Of a stretch of 64,000 nt of DNA, positions 34,635 through 44,298 are shown piece by piece. The notes under the pieces were generated by a model. It saw nothing but the letters and a program-made list of their open reading frames with translations, made no database searches and was not told the DNA's origin. A program made the position numbers and the translations under genes. Source of the DNA: Vibrio natriegens NBRC 15636 = ATCC 14048 = DSM 759. GTDB taxonomy: Bacteria; Pseudomonadota; Gammaproteobacteria; Enterobacterales; Vibrionaceae. Positions within the stretch are counted from its first letter, which is position 1; each line of letters begins with the position of its first letter. The DNA lies in assembly GCF_035621455.1 (NCBI RefSeq), contig NZ_CP141823.1, forward strand, positions 1,054,001 to 1,118,000, given 5' to 3'.

Positions 34635-35054
34635 GAGAACACTCCTTATAGTTATGCACTCTGAGTTCACTTCAAAGTGGCGTGCAGGTTAGCAGCGGAG
34701 TGAAAAAACACGAAAGAAAAAACCTAATCTTGGTCGGTAGATGTGACCACGGTCACCATAAAAAATATTATTTTAACAGTTATTTAACTTTAATGCTGGT
34801 TGTAATGGCTGTTTTTTAACACTTTTATCGAGTATAAAACTAATGTTCACCTATTGTTACACTTTGGTGTTCTATGTTTTGGTTGCATATTGAACTCGTG
34901 ATTATTCACCCCTGGTTAATGTGGGACTAAATATGCAACTGAAACTTGCTTATATAATGCGCATTAGTAGTCGATAATTAGAGCAATACATTTATCTCAC
35001 TATTCGCATCGCTCTGTTATCTTTAGCCACTAAGTTGGTAAATTCAGCGCCGTA
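34635..35054. promoter_or_regulatory. Upstream region of the symporter gene with a CRP-like site
   Basis: TGTGACCACGGTCACC (34742-34757) matches TGTGA-N6-TCACA at nine of ten positions and is nearly symmetrical, about 110 bp before the symporter start. The rest of the 420-bp gap is AT-rich and holds no visible gene. Confidence 0.5.
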
Positions 35055-36323
35055 TCAACATTGAACATGGGACAGGCTAGATAGCTGCAGATGATCCCAC
35101 TCCCAACGGCTTTTGTTGTTGTTTGGAATTCCACCAACCCAATATTGTTGCTCAAATTTAACATTACCGTTTAAGCACTGTATTCCATGCTCGGTTATAC
35201 ACACTTGTTGCTCCCACCAGTTTTTTTCTAACGAGTCTACTGTTATCAGTGGTTTCCCATTGGTTGCTAAAGGAAGGACCAGTGCGTAGAACATCACATC
35301 ACCCAGGTAGGGCAAAGGTTCGCTCTGCTGATAAAGCTGAAACCACTTACTCACTGAAATCGCGTTGTTTTGTTCCTTTAGTGCATCGAGTGCGAGACGC
35401 TGAGTGAAGCTCAACCCTGATATTGAATGGGGGAGCTCGCGCAAATGCCGTATAAGAACCGCACTCATATTTGGCAAGCAATCCAACTCATGTTGTTCTA
35501 ATAGAGAGACAATAGAATCTGGCGTTTCTTCTGTGAGAGCTTGCCAACACCGACTGGCCTGGCTCATTAATCTTGCGTTTATCGGCTTGCGATCATGCCA
35601 GCATGAACGAATCGCCTCTGCGGGTAATTGTCCAAAACCGATAAAACGTTCTGTACCGGGGAATTGGTTCAATTCAATGATCTCAATGACTTTAGCTTTT
35701 ACGTTCTCAAGATAAGTCAGGCAACGGATCAACATAAGTTGATCATAGCTATCATGCTCCACCCAAAATACGATGCGCTCAAACTTATCGTCTAGCAGAG
35801 TCTCTACGTTACGCTGCTCTTGCTGAGCGATGTTTTGAACAGATTCTTTATGCCCCATAACGGGCAGCAGCGTATCAACAACGAACTGAGCGCGTATGGC
35901 TAAAAATGATTGCTCAGCTTTAGGAATAGGGCCCATGCATAGTGGATCAATCATTGGGAGAAACTGGCCTTCAAAGCCGCTCTCTTTAAGTTTTTCCTGA
36001 ATATCATGCCCACAACGAACATGGAGCGTACTCAGGCCACTGTCTAACGCTTTTTCTCGTTTAGCGATAGCGTTCTTATGCGATTCTAAACGTTCCACGT
36101 GAGCTTTTAGTTTGTTCCAACTCGCTAAGCCGAGCTCTCTTGCTAAAGCATGTTGAACATCAGCAAGCTGAATAGATTCAAAAGATAGAGTGTCGGGTTG
36201 GGAGTGAAACTGTTTAACGAGATCAAGCGTATTGAAGTCACGTTGACGAATTGCCTTTAAACGCTTTTTAGCAATGATTTTTTGCTGATTGAGATTAATT
36301 GAGAAGCTGTTGTGAGGTTGCAT
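35055..36323 (-). CDS. DUF1835 domain-containing protein
   Basis: 422 residues, soluble. An N-terminal helical piece (1-95) is followed by STLHVRCGHDIQEKLKESG, the typical start of DUF1835, and FLPMIDPLCMGPIP; the second half (about 290-420) has a DUF3658-like ALDAL pattern. The family is widespread but has no proven biochemical role. It is monocistronic, with its ATG at 36323 and a 270-bp gap before frp. Confidence 0.75.
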   Translation of the reverse strand: MQPHNSFSINLNQQKIIAKKRLKAIRQRDFNTLDLVKQFHSQPDTLSFESIQLADVQHALARELGLASWNKLKAHVERLESHKNAIAKREKALDSGLSTLHVRCGHDIQEKLKESGFEGQFLPMIDPLCMGPIPKAEQSFLAIRAQFVVDTLLPVMGHKESVQNIAQQEQRNVETLLDDKFERIVFWVEHDSYDQLMLIRCLTYLENVKAKVIEIIELNQFPGTERFIGFGQLPAEAIRSCWHDRKPINARLMSQASRCWQALTEETPDSIVSLLEQHELDCLPNMSAVLIRHLRELPHSISGLSFTQRLALDALKEQNNAISVSKWFQLYQQSEPLPYLGDVMFYALVLPLATNGKPLITVDSLEKNWWEQQVCITEHGIQCLNGNVKFEQQYWVGGIPNNNKSRWEWDHLQLSSLSHVQC

Positions 36324-36534
36324 TTTTCACCTTTCTTATTCTCTTCCACACTCGCCTGAACAGAAGCTTTAAGAAGGTAAAAACAGAGTGTACCTGCTGG
36401 AAATGCAGGGAAGCCAAATTGCCGTGAACCGAGTTCTTTCCGCGAGTGTTGGGTGCTTTAGGCGTGAGCTCGTTTATCATAGGCGACGGCTGAATGACTG
36501 GCAACCGAAAATCAGGGTTCAGAGAAGGAATAGT

Positions 36535-36570
36535 TAATAAAAACAAAGCCCCACCTCGATTGGCAGGGCT
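36535..36570 (-). terminator. Terminator after frp
   Basis: On the minus strand AGCCCTGCC pairs with GGTGGGGCT (two G-U pairs), then TTTGTTTTTATT. The rest of 36324-36595 shows no gene. Confidence 0.65.
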
Positions 36571-36595
36571 ATCCTGGGCTATCGTTCAATACTAT

Positions 36596-37318
36596 CTAGC
36601 GCTTTGCTAATCCTTTGCCATTTAAATAAGGTAGAATATGCGGGCGAGACTCTCCGGCTAATTTTGTTGTCACTTCCTCAGACCAGGTGCTTTGCTTTTG
36701 ATTACTTGAACGTGTGGCGTAGTAATCGTGCATGGTTTGGTCGTAAGCTTTTATGTCTTCAATATTTAAAGCTTGGTACTGATTTTCGTGTACGATCACT
36801 TTTGCTGGTAAGCGAGGTTTAACTTCTGGGTCTTGCTCTGGATGGCCAAGACACATACCAAACAAAATGGCAGTATTGGCAGGTAAGCCGAGCAACTCAT
36901 CAACACCTTGGGCATTATTTCTCAAGCCACCAATGTATACGCCACCCAATCCCATCGATTCTGCTGCCAACAGACAGTTTTGCGCCATGATGCCGGAATC
37001 AACGGCACCAATGAGTGTTAACTCGGTAAAATCTGCTTGTACTTGAGGATTGATAGCCGAGTGACGCTGATAATCAATGCAGAACACTAAAAACTCTGCC
37101 GCACTCGCAACGTAAGCTTGGTTACCTGCGTATTGCGCTAATTGAGCGCGTTTTTCTGGATCAGTGACTCGGATGATGGAAACGACTTGCAGCATACTGG
37201 AAGAAGACGCGGCTAGGCCAGCTTGAATAATCGTGTCCAGTTGAGTTTTATCTATTGGTTGCGGGCTGAATTTTCTAATCGAGCGGTGGCTCATTATAGT
37301 TTCAATCGTACTGTTCAT
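36596..37318 (-). CDS. frp: NADPH-dependent FMN reductase / oxygen-insensitive nitroreductase (FRP, NfsA family)
   Basis: 240 residues, identical in length to V. harveyi FRP and close to it throughout: HRSIRKF at 11-17, AGLAASSSSMLQVVSIIRVT, FTELTLIGAVDSGIMAQNCL, GGVYIGGLRN, and the C-terminal LAGESRPHILPYLNGKGLAKR-like end. FMN-bound homodimer that moves electrons from NADPH to flavins, nitroaromatics or quinones. In luminous vibrios FRP supplies reduced flavin to luciferase; no lux genes are in this window. AAAGGATG upstream supports the start. Confidence 0.92.
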   Translation of the reverse strand: MNSTIETIMSHRSIRKFSPQPIDKTQLDTIIQAGLAASSSSMLQVVSIIRVTDPEKRAQLAQYAGNQAYVASAAEFLVFCIDYQRHSAINPQVQADFTELTLIGAVDSGIMAQNCLLAAESMGLGGVYIGGLRNNAQGVDELLGLPANTAILFGMCLGHPEQDPEVKPRLPAKVIVHENQYQALNIEDIKAYDQTMHDYYATRSSNQKQSTWSEEVTTKLAGESRPHILPYLNGKGLAKR

Positions 37319-37545
37319 GATGCTTTAACATCCTTTGTTATTGTTTTCATATTTCGTGGAACTCACCTTATCGGCATTTGGTGGCTGGGTAAACTTTCTC
37401 CAAAGAAAAAAGCTAAAAAGAAAAGCTCAAACGAAAAAAGTGTGCCTTAAACCATAAGTTTTACTAGAGAAAGCCAGTAATCAGGCACGCTCTAAGATAT
37501 GAGTATATACTGTCTTAAAATCAATGAATTACATGCGGTAAAAAG

Positions 37546-38187
37546 ATGAAAGAACTGATCGTTCACACAGTAACGGTATTTATGGGTTTCTTCGCCATCA
37601 TGAACCCTATCGCGAATATTCCCATATTCTTGAGCTTAACTGCGGATGAAGATAAAGAGACGGTTCGCTCCATAGCACTGCGTTCGGTGTTTATTGCTTT
37701 TATCATCGTTGCGGTGTTTTCAATTGCCGGAAAACTGATTTTCGATTTATTTGGGATTACGCTTTATGCGCTGCGTATTACTGGCGGCATTCTGGTCTTT
37801 TTGATTGGTTACAACATGCTACAAGGTGATACTACTCACCAAAAGACCAAGGAAAAGGCTTACTCACCTGCCCAGCAACAAGCGGCGTTAAGTATCGCGG
37901 TTTCCCCTCTCGCGATGCCAATATTGGCTGGCCCTGGCACTATCGCAACGGCGATGAACTTTGCGACCGCTGGTGGGTTTGATCAAACAATCATTACCAT
38001 CGTTTCTTTTGCTGTGCTCTGTATTATCACGTACATCTTGTTTTTATTTGGCGATAGATTAGTGAAAGCCGTTGGTCCTAGTGCGCTCAATGTTGTGACC
38101 AAAATGATGGGGCTGATATTGGCGGTCATCGGCACTCAAATGCTCATTGATGGGGCTGCTGAAGCGTATAAGAACGTTTTCTCTTAA
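37546..38187 (+). CDS. MarC family (YhgN/YchE-like) integral membrane protein
   Basis: 213 residues with six predicted membrane segments. The motifs FFAIMNPIANIPIFL near the N-terminus and SPLAMPILAGPGTIATAM in the middle define the MarC family. No transport substrate is established; early links to multiple antibiotic resistance were not confirmed. Single gene; GGTAAAAAG upstream is a weak ribosome-binding site. Confidence 0.88.
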   Translation: MKELIVHTVTVFMGFFAIMNPIANIPIFLSLTADEDKETVRSIALRSVFIAFIIVAVFSIAGKLIFDLFGITLYALRITGGILVFLIGYNMLQGDTTHQKTKEKAYSPAQQQAALSIAVSPLAMPILAGPGTIATAMNFATAGGFDQTIITIVSFAVLCIITYILFLFGDRLVKAVGPSALNVVTKMMGLILAVIGTQMLIDGAAEAYKNVFS

Positions 38188-38349
38188 TCCTACTAGGCTT
38201 ATGTAAGGTGTAGGCATGGTCACAGGTTGTACTCTGTAGCGAAATCTTACTTGAGTATAGGAATCACCTATCTAAATAATAAGAATAACCAATTGTTTCT
38301 ATTGCCTTACTTTCAATACTATTTTTAAACACAGTATTGGGGAGGAAAC

Positions 38350-39222
38350 ATGGTAAAAAAAGCAATTGTGGTTGAAGGTGGTGCGATGCGAGGCGTCTTC
38401 GCTAGTGGCGTGCTAGATGCGTTCATGGAGCAAAATTATAAGCCGTTTGATTTTGCAATTGGTGTGTCAGCAGGTGCATCGAATTTGATTGGTTACTTAA
38501 CTGATTACCCACATCGCAGCATTAATATCATCACCAAGCTTGCAACCTGTAAACGTTTCTTCGATCCAACCCGCTTTATAAAGGGCGGTGACCTTATTGA
38601 CGTTAAATGGTTATTTGAAGAATCTAACCGTTTATATCCAGTCGATGAAAAGAAGTTGTTTGATGGTATTCCATTTTTTGCGACCACAACCAATGTTGAT
38701 ACAGGTAAGGCAGACTATTATCGAGTCAATCGCGATAACTTCCATCACGCGCTAGAAGCGACGACTGCTTTGCCTATCGCATACAAACATACCCCTTGCT
38801 TTTCTGGTGGCTGTTACACCGATGGAGGCGTGGCGGATTCAATTCCGGTTCGCGAAGCCTACCGAAGAGGCGCGAGAGACATTACTGTGGTGTTATCCCA
38901 CCCGTTGAATTACTCGAAGAAGCCAGCCAAAACAACCTGGCTCACTAAGAAGCTGTTTGCCGAGCATCCTAAAATGGTCGAAGCAATGTTGCACCGAACA
39001 GAGAACTATAACGAATCGTTGGCGTTTATTCGTAACCCGCCGGAAGACGCGCGTATCCGCGTTATTGCTCCGCCTGATAATTTTCATGTACAGCGTTTAT
39101 CAATGCGTCAGTCTGTGTTGCTTGAAGGTTATGAGATGGGGCTTGCAGAGGGCAGAGCACACCTGAAAAATCTTGCTGGTGCTCATGGTCTAGATCGAGA
39201 GAATTGTCACTTCTGTATTTAG
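38350..39222 (+). CDS. Patatin-like phospholipase (YjjU family)
   Basis: 290 residues. Patatin Ser-Asp dyad: oxyanion loop GGAMRGVFASG (10-20), nucleophile serine in GVSAGAS (about 37-43), catalytic Asp in the DGGVAD block (about 157-162). Predicted to hydrolyse acyl esters of phospholipids or similar lipids. No signal peptide, so cytosolic or membrane-associated. GGGGAGG directly upstream is a strong ribosome-binding site. Monocistronic between marC-like and trhO. Confidence 0.88.
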   Translation: MVKKAIVVEGGAMRGVFASGVLDAFMEQNYKPFDFAIGVSAGASNLIGYLTDYPHRSINIITKLATCKRFFDPTRFIKGGDLIDVKWLFEESNRLYPVDEKKLFDGIPFFATTTNVDTGKADYYRVNRDNFHHALEATTALPIAYKHTPCFSGGCYTDGGVADSIPVREAYRRGARDITVVLSHPLNYSKKPAKTTWLTKKLFAEHPKMVEAMLHRTENYNESLAFIRNPPEDARIRVIAPPDNFHVQRLSMRQSVLLEGYEMGLAEGRAHLKNLAGAHGLDRENCHFCI

Positions 39223-39265
39223 CGCAGCGACGCTTAACCTTTCGTCACTCGTTAATATGTAAATC

Positions 39266-39290
39266 GGCGAACCATGGTATATGGTTCGCC
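39266..39290. terminator. Hairpin between convergent patatin and trhO genes
   Basis: GGCGAACCAT-GGTAT-ATGGTTCGCC, a perfect 10-bp stem; T tracts are weak on both sides. Confidence 0.55.
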
Positions 39291-39298
39291 AATAAGCG

Positions 39299-40279
39299 TT
39301 AGGCTTGTTTACGCTGTGCTTCTTTTTGAGCAATCTTAGCCGCACGTCGCTCTTCACGTTGCTTCGCGCTTTCACCGCCAACGTGCTGTTCACCACGTTG
39401 ATCCGCTAAAGAAATCTGCTTTTCACGTTCGCGGAATCGAGCAATCTGCTCTTCTGAATGCGTACCGTGACATTTAGGGCAGCTTACGCCTTGCTCGTAA
39501 AGGTCTGACTGTTTGTCTTCTTCTGTGATTGGCAGGCGACAAGCATTACATAAGTCGTAGTCCGCTTTCTCTAGCTGGTGGTTTACAGCAACACGACCAT
39601 CGAATACGTAGCAATCACCTTCCCACATGCTCTCTTCTTGTGGCACTTCTTCCAGATATTTTAGGATGCCGCCTTCAAGGTGATAAACTTCGTCAAAGCC
39701 TTGCTCTTTCATGTACGCTGTTGATTTCTCACAACGGATACCACCAGTACAGAACATTGCCACTTTCTTATGCTTGGCCGGATCCATATTTTCTTTCACG
39801 TAGTCTGGAAATTCACGGAAAGTTTCAGTGTTCGGGTTTACCGCACCTTTAAAAGTACCGATTTCGATTTCGTAATCATTACGCGTATCAACAACAAACA
39901 CTTCTGGATCCGCAATAAGATCGTTCCAGTCTTTTGGTTTCACATAAGTGCCAACCACATGACGAGGATCGATACCTTCTACACCTAAAGTTACGATCTC
40001 TTTCTTGAGTTTTACTTTAGTGCGGTTAAAAGGCTGTGTTTCAGCAAGCGACTCTTTATAAACAGTGCCCGCAAGACGTGGCTCTGTATTTAGCCATTCA
40101 AGCAGGGTATCAATACCCGCGCGGTCCGCAGCAACGGTACCGTTGATACCTTCACTTGCCAGCAGAAGGGTGCCACGAATCTGGTGCTTTTCCATCAGTG
40201 CAAGCAATGGTTCGCGTAGCTCTTGATAGTTACCTAGTTCCACAAACTTGTACAGCGCACAGACAACATACTGACTCAT
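39299..40279 (-). CDS. trhO: tRNA uridine(34) hydroxylase TrhO (YceA)
   Basis: 326 residues. Oxygen-dependent hydroxylation of U34 in certain tRNAs, the first step to 5-carboxymethoxyuridine modifications. Seen: the N-terminal acylphosphatase-like domain (GTLLLASEGINGTVAA), the central rhodanese domain with active-site loop FCTGGIRCEKS, and a C-terminal CxxC-rich zinc-like region (CNACRLP, CPKCHG) ending in a basic tail. All are standard for the longer TrhO form of gammaproteobacteria. No operon partner. Confidence 0.94.
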   Translation of the reverse strand: MSQYVVCALYKFVELGNYQELREPLLALMEKHQIRGTLLLASEGINGTVAADRAGIDTLLEWLNTEPRLAGTVYKESLAETQPFNRTKVKLKKEIVTLGVEGIDPRHVVGTYVKPKDWNDLIADPEVFVVDTRNDYEIEIGTFKGAVNPNTETFREFPDYVKENMDPAKHKKVAMFCTGGIRCEKSTAYMKEQGFDEVYHLEGGILKYLEEVPQEESMWEGDCYVFDGRVAVNHQLEKADYDLCNACRLPITEEDKQSDLYEQGVSCPKCHGTHSEEQIARFREREKQISLADQRGEQHVGGESAKQREERRAAKIAQKEAQRKQA

Positions 40280-40442
40280 GAGATTTCCTTTAAAAAAACA
40301 GGCTTTAATAAAACAAGTGGTCGACGACCATTAAATTATAACGGCCCGGAGTATACCCGACTAAAACGGTCAGGTATACAGGTAAACCCGTCGGACATGA
40401 AACATGAATGTCGATTGGTTAGTGACAAAATGAGGATGCAGA

Positions 40443-40577
40443 ATGGATAGCTACTTCCCCGCAAACCTTGTAGGTCTTCAAACTATCAACAAAAATCTAA
40501 GTGAATTGACGAGGTTAACCTCGACAGGTTTGTGTGAAATTTGTACGTTTAATTGGTTGAGTGCTCGTTACTCGTAA
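40443..40577 (+). CDS. Possible 44-residue protein, weakly phasin-like
   Basis: ATG at 40443 with GAGG 7 nt upstream. The peptide contains NLVGLQTINKNLSELTRL followed by a short Cys-containing end (CEICTF), reminiscent of the N-terminal helix of phasin-type granule proteins, but too short to be a whole one. It could be a decayed gene or chance. The rest of the 40280-40641 gap has only small inverted repeats, for example TGGTCGACGACCA near 40319. Confidence 0.35.
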   Translation: MDSYFPANLVGLQTINKNLSELTRLTSTGLCEICTFNWLSARYS

Positions 40578-40641
40578 ATGCACTCAGCTCAGTACAGCAA
40601 GATAAAAACAAAAATTAATTCAACGGAATGGTTAGTAAGAC

Positions 40642-41130
40642 ATGCAGCAGTTTCATATCAGGCGACTCAGAGAAGAGGATATCCCGCTTCTCAAACTTCT
40701 TTTAGTTGAGCTCGATACTTCTCACTATCAAGCTGAGCCCGACTTTTATCGTTCACCACAAGAAATGGCTGAGATTAGGGATAGCCGTAATATCTTTGAA
40801 AAATACTTCGATGGCAGTATCACTGCATTTATAGCTTGTTCAAATCGAAACATTGTGGGGTTTATTTCGGGAACCACTCGTGAAGTTAACTCCATCATTT
40901 CACCAGAGAAATACGTTGGCTTTATAAACGAGCTTGTTGTTGCGGAAAGCCATCGAAACTTGGGAATAGGCTTATCGTTAATGGATAGAATTGAAAGTGC
41001 GCTTTGCAGCTTGGGCGTAGAGGAAATCGGATTGTCCGTTGGTTCTTTTAACCACGAAGGCGAAGATTTTTATCATAAGATGGGCTATCGAGTGATCACT
41101 AAGTCCATGATAAAAAGGATCAAAGATTAA
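40642..41130 (+). CDS. GNAT family N-acetyltransferase
   Basis: 162 residues with the GNAT fold: FINELVVAESHRNLGIGLSL carries the acetyl-CoA loop (R-N-L-G-I-G) near residues 103-110, and the HEGEDFYHKMGYR block is the typical closing motif. The substrate cannot be predicted. The upstream ribosome-binding site is weak. It converges on the S33 peptidase gene. Confidence 0.85.
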   Translation: MQQFHIRRLREEDIPLLKLLLVELDTSHYQAEPDFYRSPQEMAEIRDSRNIFEKYFDGSITAFIACSNRNIVGFISGTTREVNSIISPEKYVGFINELVVAESHRNLGIGLSLMDRIESALCSLGVEEIGLSVGSFNHEGEDFYHKMGYRVITKSMIKRIKD

Positions 41131-41163
41131 TCGACTGGCGTGATACTCGGTATTGGATAGCAA

Positions 41164-41190
41164 AACGCCTTTTCATGGTGAAAAGGCGTT
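41164..41190. terminator. Bidirectional terminator
   Basis: AACGCCTTTTCA-TGG-TGAAAAGGCGTT, a perfect 12-bp stem between convergent genes. Confidence 0.85.
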
Positions 41191-41212
41191 GGTATGCAGA
41201 AGTGGTGTCTTA

Positions 41213-42508
41213 TTAAACCAAAGTCGCCGCAGTCTGGTTACCCATCGCAATTAAGGTATCCAGAATGCGTTCGCCGTCAGCACGCAGACCATTGTGTTCA
41301 TATTCGTTGGTGATCCACGCTTTTGAATTCGGCATAGACGCTAATGTTTCTCGGCTGATGTCCATTTCCACAAACATATCGTCGGCGTAAACCGCGCAGC
41401 TTACCGGAACTTTGTTCAACGCCAGTTGGTTTTGGTCATAAAGGGGTGACCAGTCCTCTTTGCTTGCCAGCATTTCAGCTGCTTCTTTCAGTGGCTTTAG
41501 GTTGGTGTATTGGTCAAACATCCATGGGAAAACCATTTCCCCGGTAAAGTAGAAAGGTTGGCCTTTTTCATAGTTAAACGCCGGGTTTGACTGACGTACT
41601 CGGTGTGCACTCCAATTTGAAGCAAAGCCCTGGCAGTATATAGACTCGTGCAAAATGGCGTAAATAGGGTTGGTTTGGAAGTTTTGCTGAGCCAGCATGT
41701 CACTTAAAAACTCGTAACGAAGCTGCGTTTTTCCGTTTACTTCTATGAGTGCGCTTTCCAGCCAGTAATACGTTGGCAAGAAGGTATCGCTGACCCCAAA
41801 ATTAATCCCAATCTGTTGGAATTGCTCAACGGTAAAGCGTTGCCCGTTTGGCAGAAACTCTTCATTTTCTAACAGGTGATCAGCAATGGTCTGGCAAAGT
41901 TGCTGCGCTTTAGGAAATTGCTGGAAGAACGCCTGATTCTTATCCATTGTACGTTTAAACGTTGCTTTATACACATCGTCGGGATGACGTGAAACAGACG
42001 GCACGCCACCAGTAATGTAGCTTCGGGTCAGGCTTTCAGGGAACAACGACAAATACGTCAGAGAGCAAAAACCACCGAAGCTTTGGCCTAAAATCGCCCA
42101 CTTTTCTACACCAAATTGCTGACGTATAAATTCAGCATCGCGAACAATATTGTCTGCTCGGAAATGGCTCAGGTATTCTGCCTGCTGAAGTGGCGTCATG
42201 TGCGTCAGCGTTTGGTGGTTGATCACCGAACTGTTTCCGGTGCCGCGCTGGTCGAGCAGTAATACTCGGTACTCTTGAAGTGCTCGTTTTATCCAGCCGT
42301 TATGGCCATTTTGACGTGGAGAAGGGAAGCCAGGACCACCTTGAAAGTACACAAGCCATGGTTTGGTTGAGTCTTCGTCTCCCACTAAACATACCGAACG
42401 GGCAAAGACTTCAATAGTGCCTTTGCTCTCTTCCTGATAATTCAAAGGGACATTAAATGTGTGGGGAGTGTAGTGCAATCCTGCGTCGATAAATGATAGA
42501 GCATTCAT
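41213..42508 (-). CDS. S33 family alpha/beta hydrolase (prolyl aminopeptidase-like)
   Basis: 431 residues without signal peptide. Seen: the oxyanion HGGP-like QGGPGFPSP (near 55-63), LLLDQRGTGNS, nucleophile elbow GQSFGG and the late EYEHNGLR carrying the catalytic His; the acid is probably in AVYADDMFV. The length fits the larger proline iminopeptidase group (SCO7095-type) rather than the 310-residue Pip. It should release N-terminal proline or similar residues from peptides. Confidence 0.86.
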   Translation of the reverse strand: MNALSFIDAGLHYTPHTFNVPLNYQEESKGTIEVFARSVCLVGDEDSTKPWLVYFQGGPGFPSPRQNGHNGWIKRALQEYRVLLLDQRGTGNSSVINHQTLTHMTPLQQAEYLSHFRADNIVRDAEFIRQQFGVEKWAILGQSFGGFCSLTYLSLFPESLTRSYITGGVPSVSRHPDDVYKATFKRTMDKNQAFFQQFPKAQQLCQTIADHLLENEEFLPNGQRFTVEQFQQIGINFGVSDTFLPTYYWLESALIEVNGKTQLRYEFLSDMLAQQNFQTNPIYAILHESIYCQGFASNWSAHRVRQSNPAFNYEKGQPFYFTGEMVFPWMFDQYTNLKPLKEAAEMLASKEDWSPLYDQNQLALNKVPVSCAVYADDMFVEMDISRETLASMPNSKAWITNEYEHNGLRADGERILDTLIAMGNQTAATLV

Positions 42509-42751
42509 TGTTTTATTTATATCCTTGTTGGGTTCGGCATCTAGTAGACCTTACGCTCGCTACTTTACTTCGAAATCAGGGTTTAACCAAGAATCCGAAG
42601 TAGAGCAAGTCACATCTAAGCCGTTTAATCTCTTTTGTAAAATCAACGTAAGTTCAAGAAAATGAAACGATTAGCGACTGGTGCAACTGGTTGAATGAGC
42701 TATGCTCATTAGAGCGACGACAAAGTGAGTGTGAATTGTGGAGGATGTTGA

Positions 42752-43906
42752 ATGAAAGTGTCACTGGCTCAATGGATTATCGTGACTTGTTTAGTTAGCG
42801 TGCCCGCTTTTGCGGTGGTCACGCCAAGCCCACCTGAGTTACAGGCGAAAGGGTACGTGTTAATGGACTTTCAGTCGGGAGCCATTATCGCAGAACAGAA
42901 CGGGAGAGCCGGATTAGCCCCTGCCAGTTTAACCAAACTCATGACGGCTTATGTCGTGGGTCAGGAAATCAAAGCAGGTCGATTAAATTGGGATGATTTA
43001 GTGACTGTCAGCGAAAATGCGTGGTCAGAAAAATTCCCCGGTTCCTCCAAAATGTTCATCAAACCGAAAGATGAAATCAGCGTTGCGAACTTGATGCGCG
43101 GTGTCATTATCCAATCGGGAAATGATGCATGTGTCGCTCTGGCGGAACATGTGGCAGGCAGTGAACATGGATTTGTGGCGTTGATGAATGGCTGGGCCGA
43201 AAAGCTCGGGCTTCAAGACACTTACTTTGTGAACTCTCATGGGCTGGATAGTGAAGGCATCCAAACTTCTCCTTTGGATATGGCGACGTTGATGAAATCG
43301 ATCATCAATGACGTACCTGATGTGTATGCGCTGTACAACGAAAAGGTGTTTAAGTGGAACGATATTACCCAATACAACCGTAATAAGTTGTTGTGGGATA
43401 AGTCTATTAAAGTGGACGGTGGCAAAACAGGTTACACCAGCAATGCGGGATATAGTCTCGTCAGTTCAGCGACTGAAGGTAAAATGCGTCTGATATCTGT
43501 CGTGATGGGAACACCTAGCGCGCAAGCACGCATCAGTCAGTCTAAAAACTTGCTCAGCTATGGTTTCCGTTTTTATGACACTAAGAAGGTGGCTACACAG
43601 GGACAGGTGGAATCAAAGGTTAAGGTCTGGAAAGGCAAGGTGAGTGAAATAGAAGCGAGCTTCCCGCAAGATGCCTATTTGACCCTACCTCGCAGTATGA
43701 CAGCTGGCTTAGATAAGAGTGTCGAAATGAAAGAACCTTTAATGGCACCGATTGAGCAAGGGGAAGTGGTTGGTAAAGTCGTGTGGAAAAATGACGATGA
43801 AACCGTCGCCAGCTATCCTCTGGTCAGCAATCAAGCGGTTGAACCCGCGTCATGGATTGGCCAAATCTGGGACAGCATCGTTTTATGGGTGAAATCGTTT
43901 TTTTAA
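42752..43906 (+). CDS. D-alanyl-D-alanine carboxypeptidase, PBP5/6 family (DacA/DacD-like)
   Basis: 384 residues. Signal peptide (1-21) and export to the periplasm, with a C-terminal amphipathic helix (WIGQIWDSIVLWVKSFF) for membrane attachment. The active-site motifs are complete: SLTK (Ser59-Lys62), SGN (Ser122-Asn124) and KTG (225-227). It trims the terminal D-Ala of peptidoglycan stem peptides. The main dacA of vibrios is elsewhere next to rlpA, so this is likely an additional paralogue. GAGGATG precedes the ATG. Confidence 0.92.
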   Translation: MKVSLAQWIIVTCLVSVPAFAVVTPSPPELQAKGYVLMDFQSGAIIAEQNGRAGLAPASLTKLMTAYVVGQEIKAGRLNWDDLVTVSENAWSEKFPGSSKMFIKPKDEISVANLMRGVIIQSGNDACVALAEHVAGSEHGFVALMNGWAEKLGLQDTYFVNSHGLDSEGIQTSPLDMATLMKSIINDVPDVYALYNEKVFKWNDITQYNRNKLLWDKSIKVDGGKTGYTSNAGYSLVSSATEGKMRLISVVMGTPSAQARISQSKNLLSYGFRFYDTKKVATQGQVESKVKVWKGKVSEIEASFPQDAYLTLPRSMTAGLDKSVEMKEPLMAPIEQGEVVGKVVWKNDDETVASYPLVSNQAVEPASWIGQIWDSIVLWVKSFF

Positions 43907-43944
43907 CCCCGACTCAGGTTAACTGACTAAACGATGAATCGAAT

Positions 43945-43973
43945 AACAGCCCGTTTACCTTCGGGCTGTTTTT
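43945..43973 (+). terminator. Terminator after the carboxypeptidase gene
   Basis: AACAGCCCG / CGGGCTGTT 9-bp stem, 8-nt loop, then TTTATT. Confidence 0.85.
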
Positions 43974-44060
43974 ATTCTGATGTAAATAACAGTTGGGAAT
44001 CAGGTTTGTTTCAGTTAGATTAGCCCGCCAAATCGCCCTATAAATTGTTGGATTGAAATC

Positions 44061-44279
44061 ATGAGCAACGAACAACCGAATAACCCTCTGCACGGGTTGA
44101 GTTTAGAAAAAATCGTCACCCGTTTGGTTGAGCACTTTGGGTGGAATGGTATGTATGAACGTGTTCGTGTTAACTGTTTTAAAAAAGACCCGTCTATTAA
44201 ATCGTCGTTAAAGTTTCTTCGTAAGACGCAATGGGCACGAGATAAAGTTGAAGCGCTGTACATCGAAACTTTCTGTTAA
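44061..44279 (+). CDS. VF530 family small DNA-binding-like protein (DUF2132)
   Basis: 72 residues. It matches the VF530/DUF2132 family, known from a V. fischeri solution structure with an all-helical fold similar to DNA-binding proteins: NPLHGLSLEKIV, the GW-x-G-M-Y-E-R block and SSLKFLRKTQWARDKVEALY. It is basic and cytosolic. The function in cells is not known. Single gene. Confidence 0.9.
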   Translation: MSNEQPNNPLHGLSLEKIVTRLVEHFGWNGMYERVRVNCFKKDPSIKSSLKFLRKTQWARDKVEALYIETFC

Positions 44280-44298
44280 GTTGTTGAAAAAGCAATTA

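Noticed and set aside
36295..36546. 83-codon minus-strand frame between the DUF1835 gene and frp
   Set aside because: Overlaps the start of the DUF1835 gene, has no ribosome-binding site and shows no protein-like pattern.
37223..37450. 75-codon + strand frame ending in a Lys-rich tail
   Set aside because: Its first third is antisense to frp and the start has no ribosome-binding site; the tail lies in the intergenic region before the marC-like gene.
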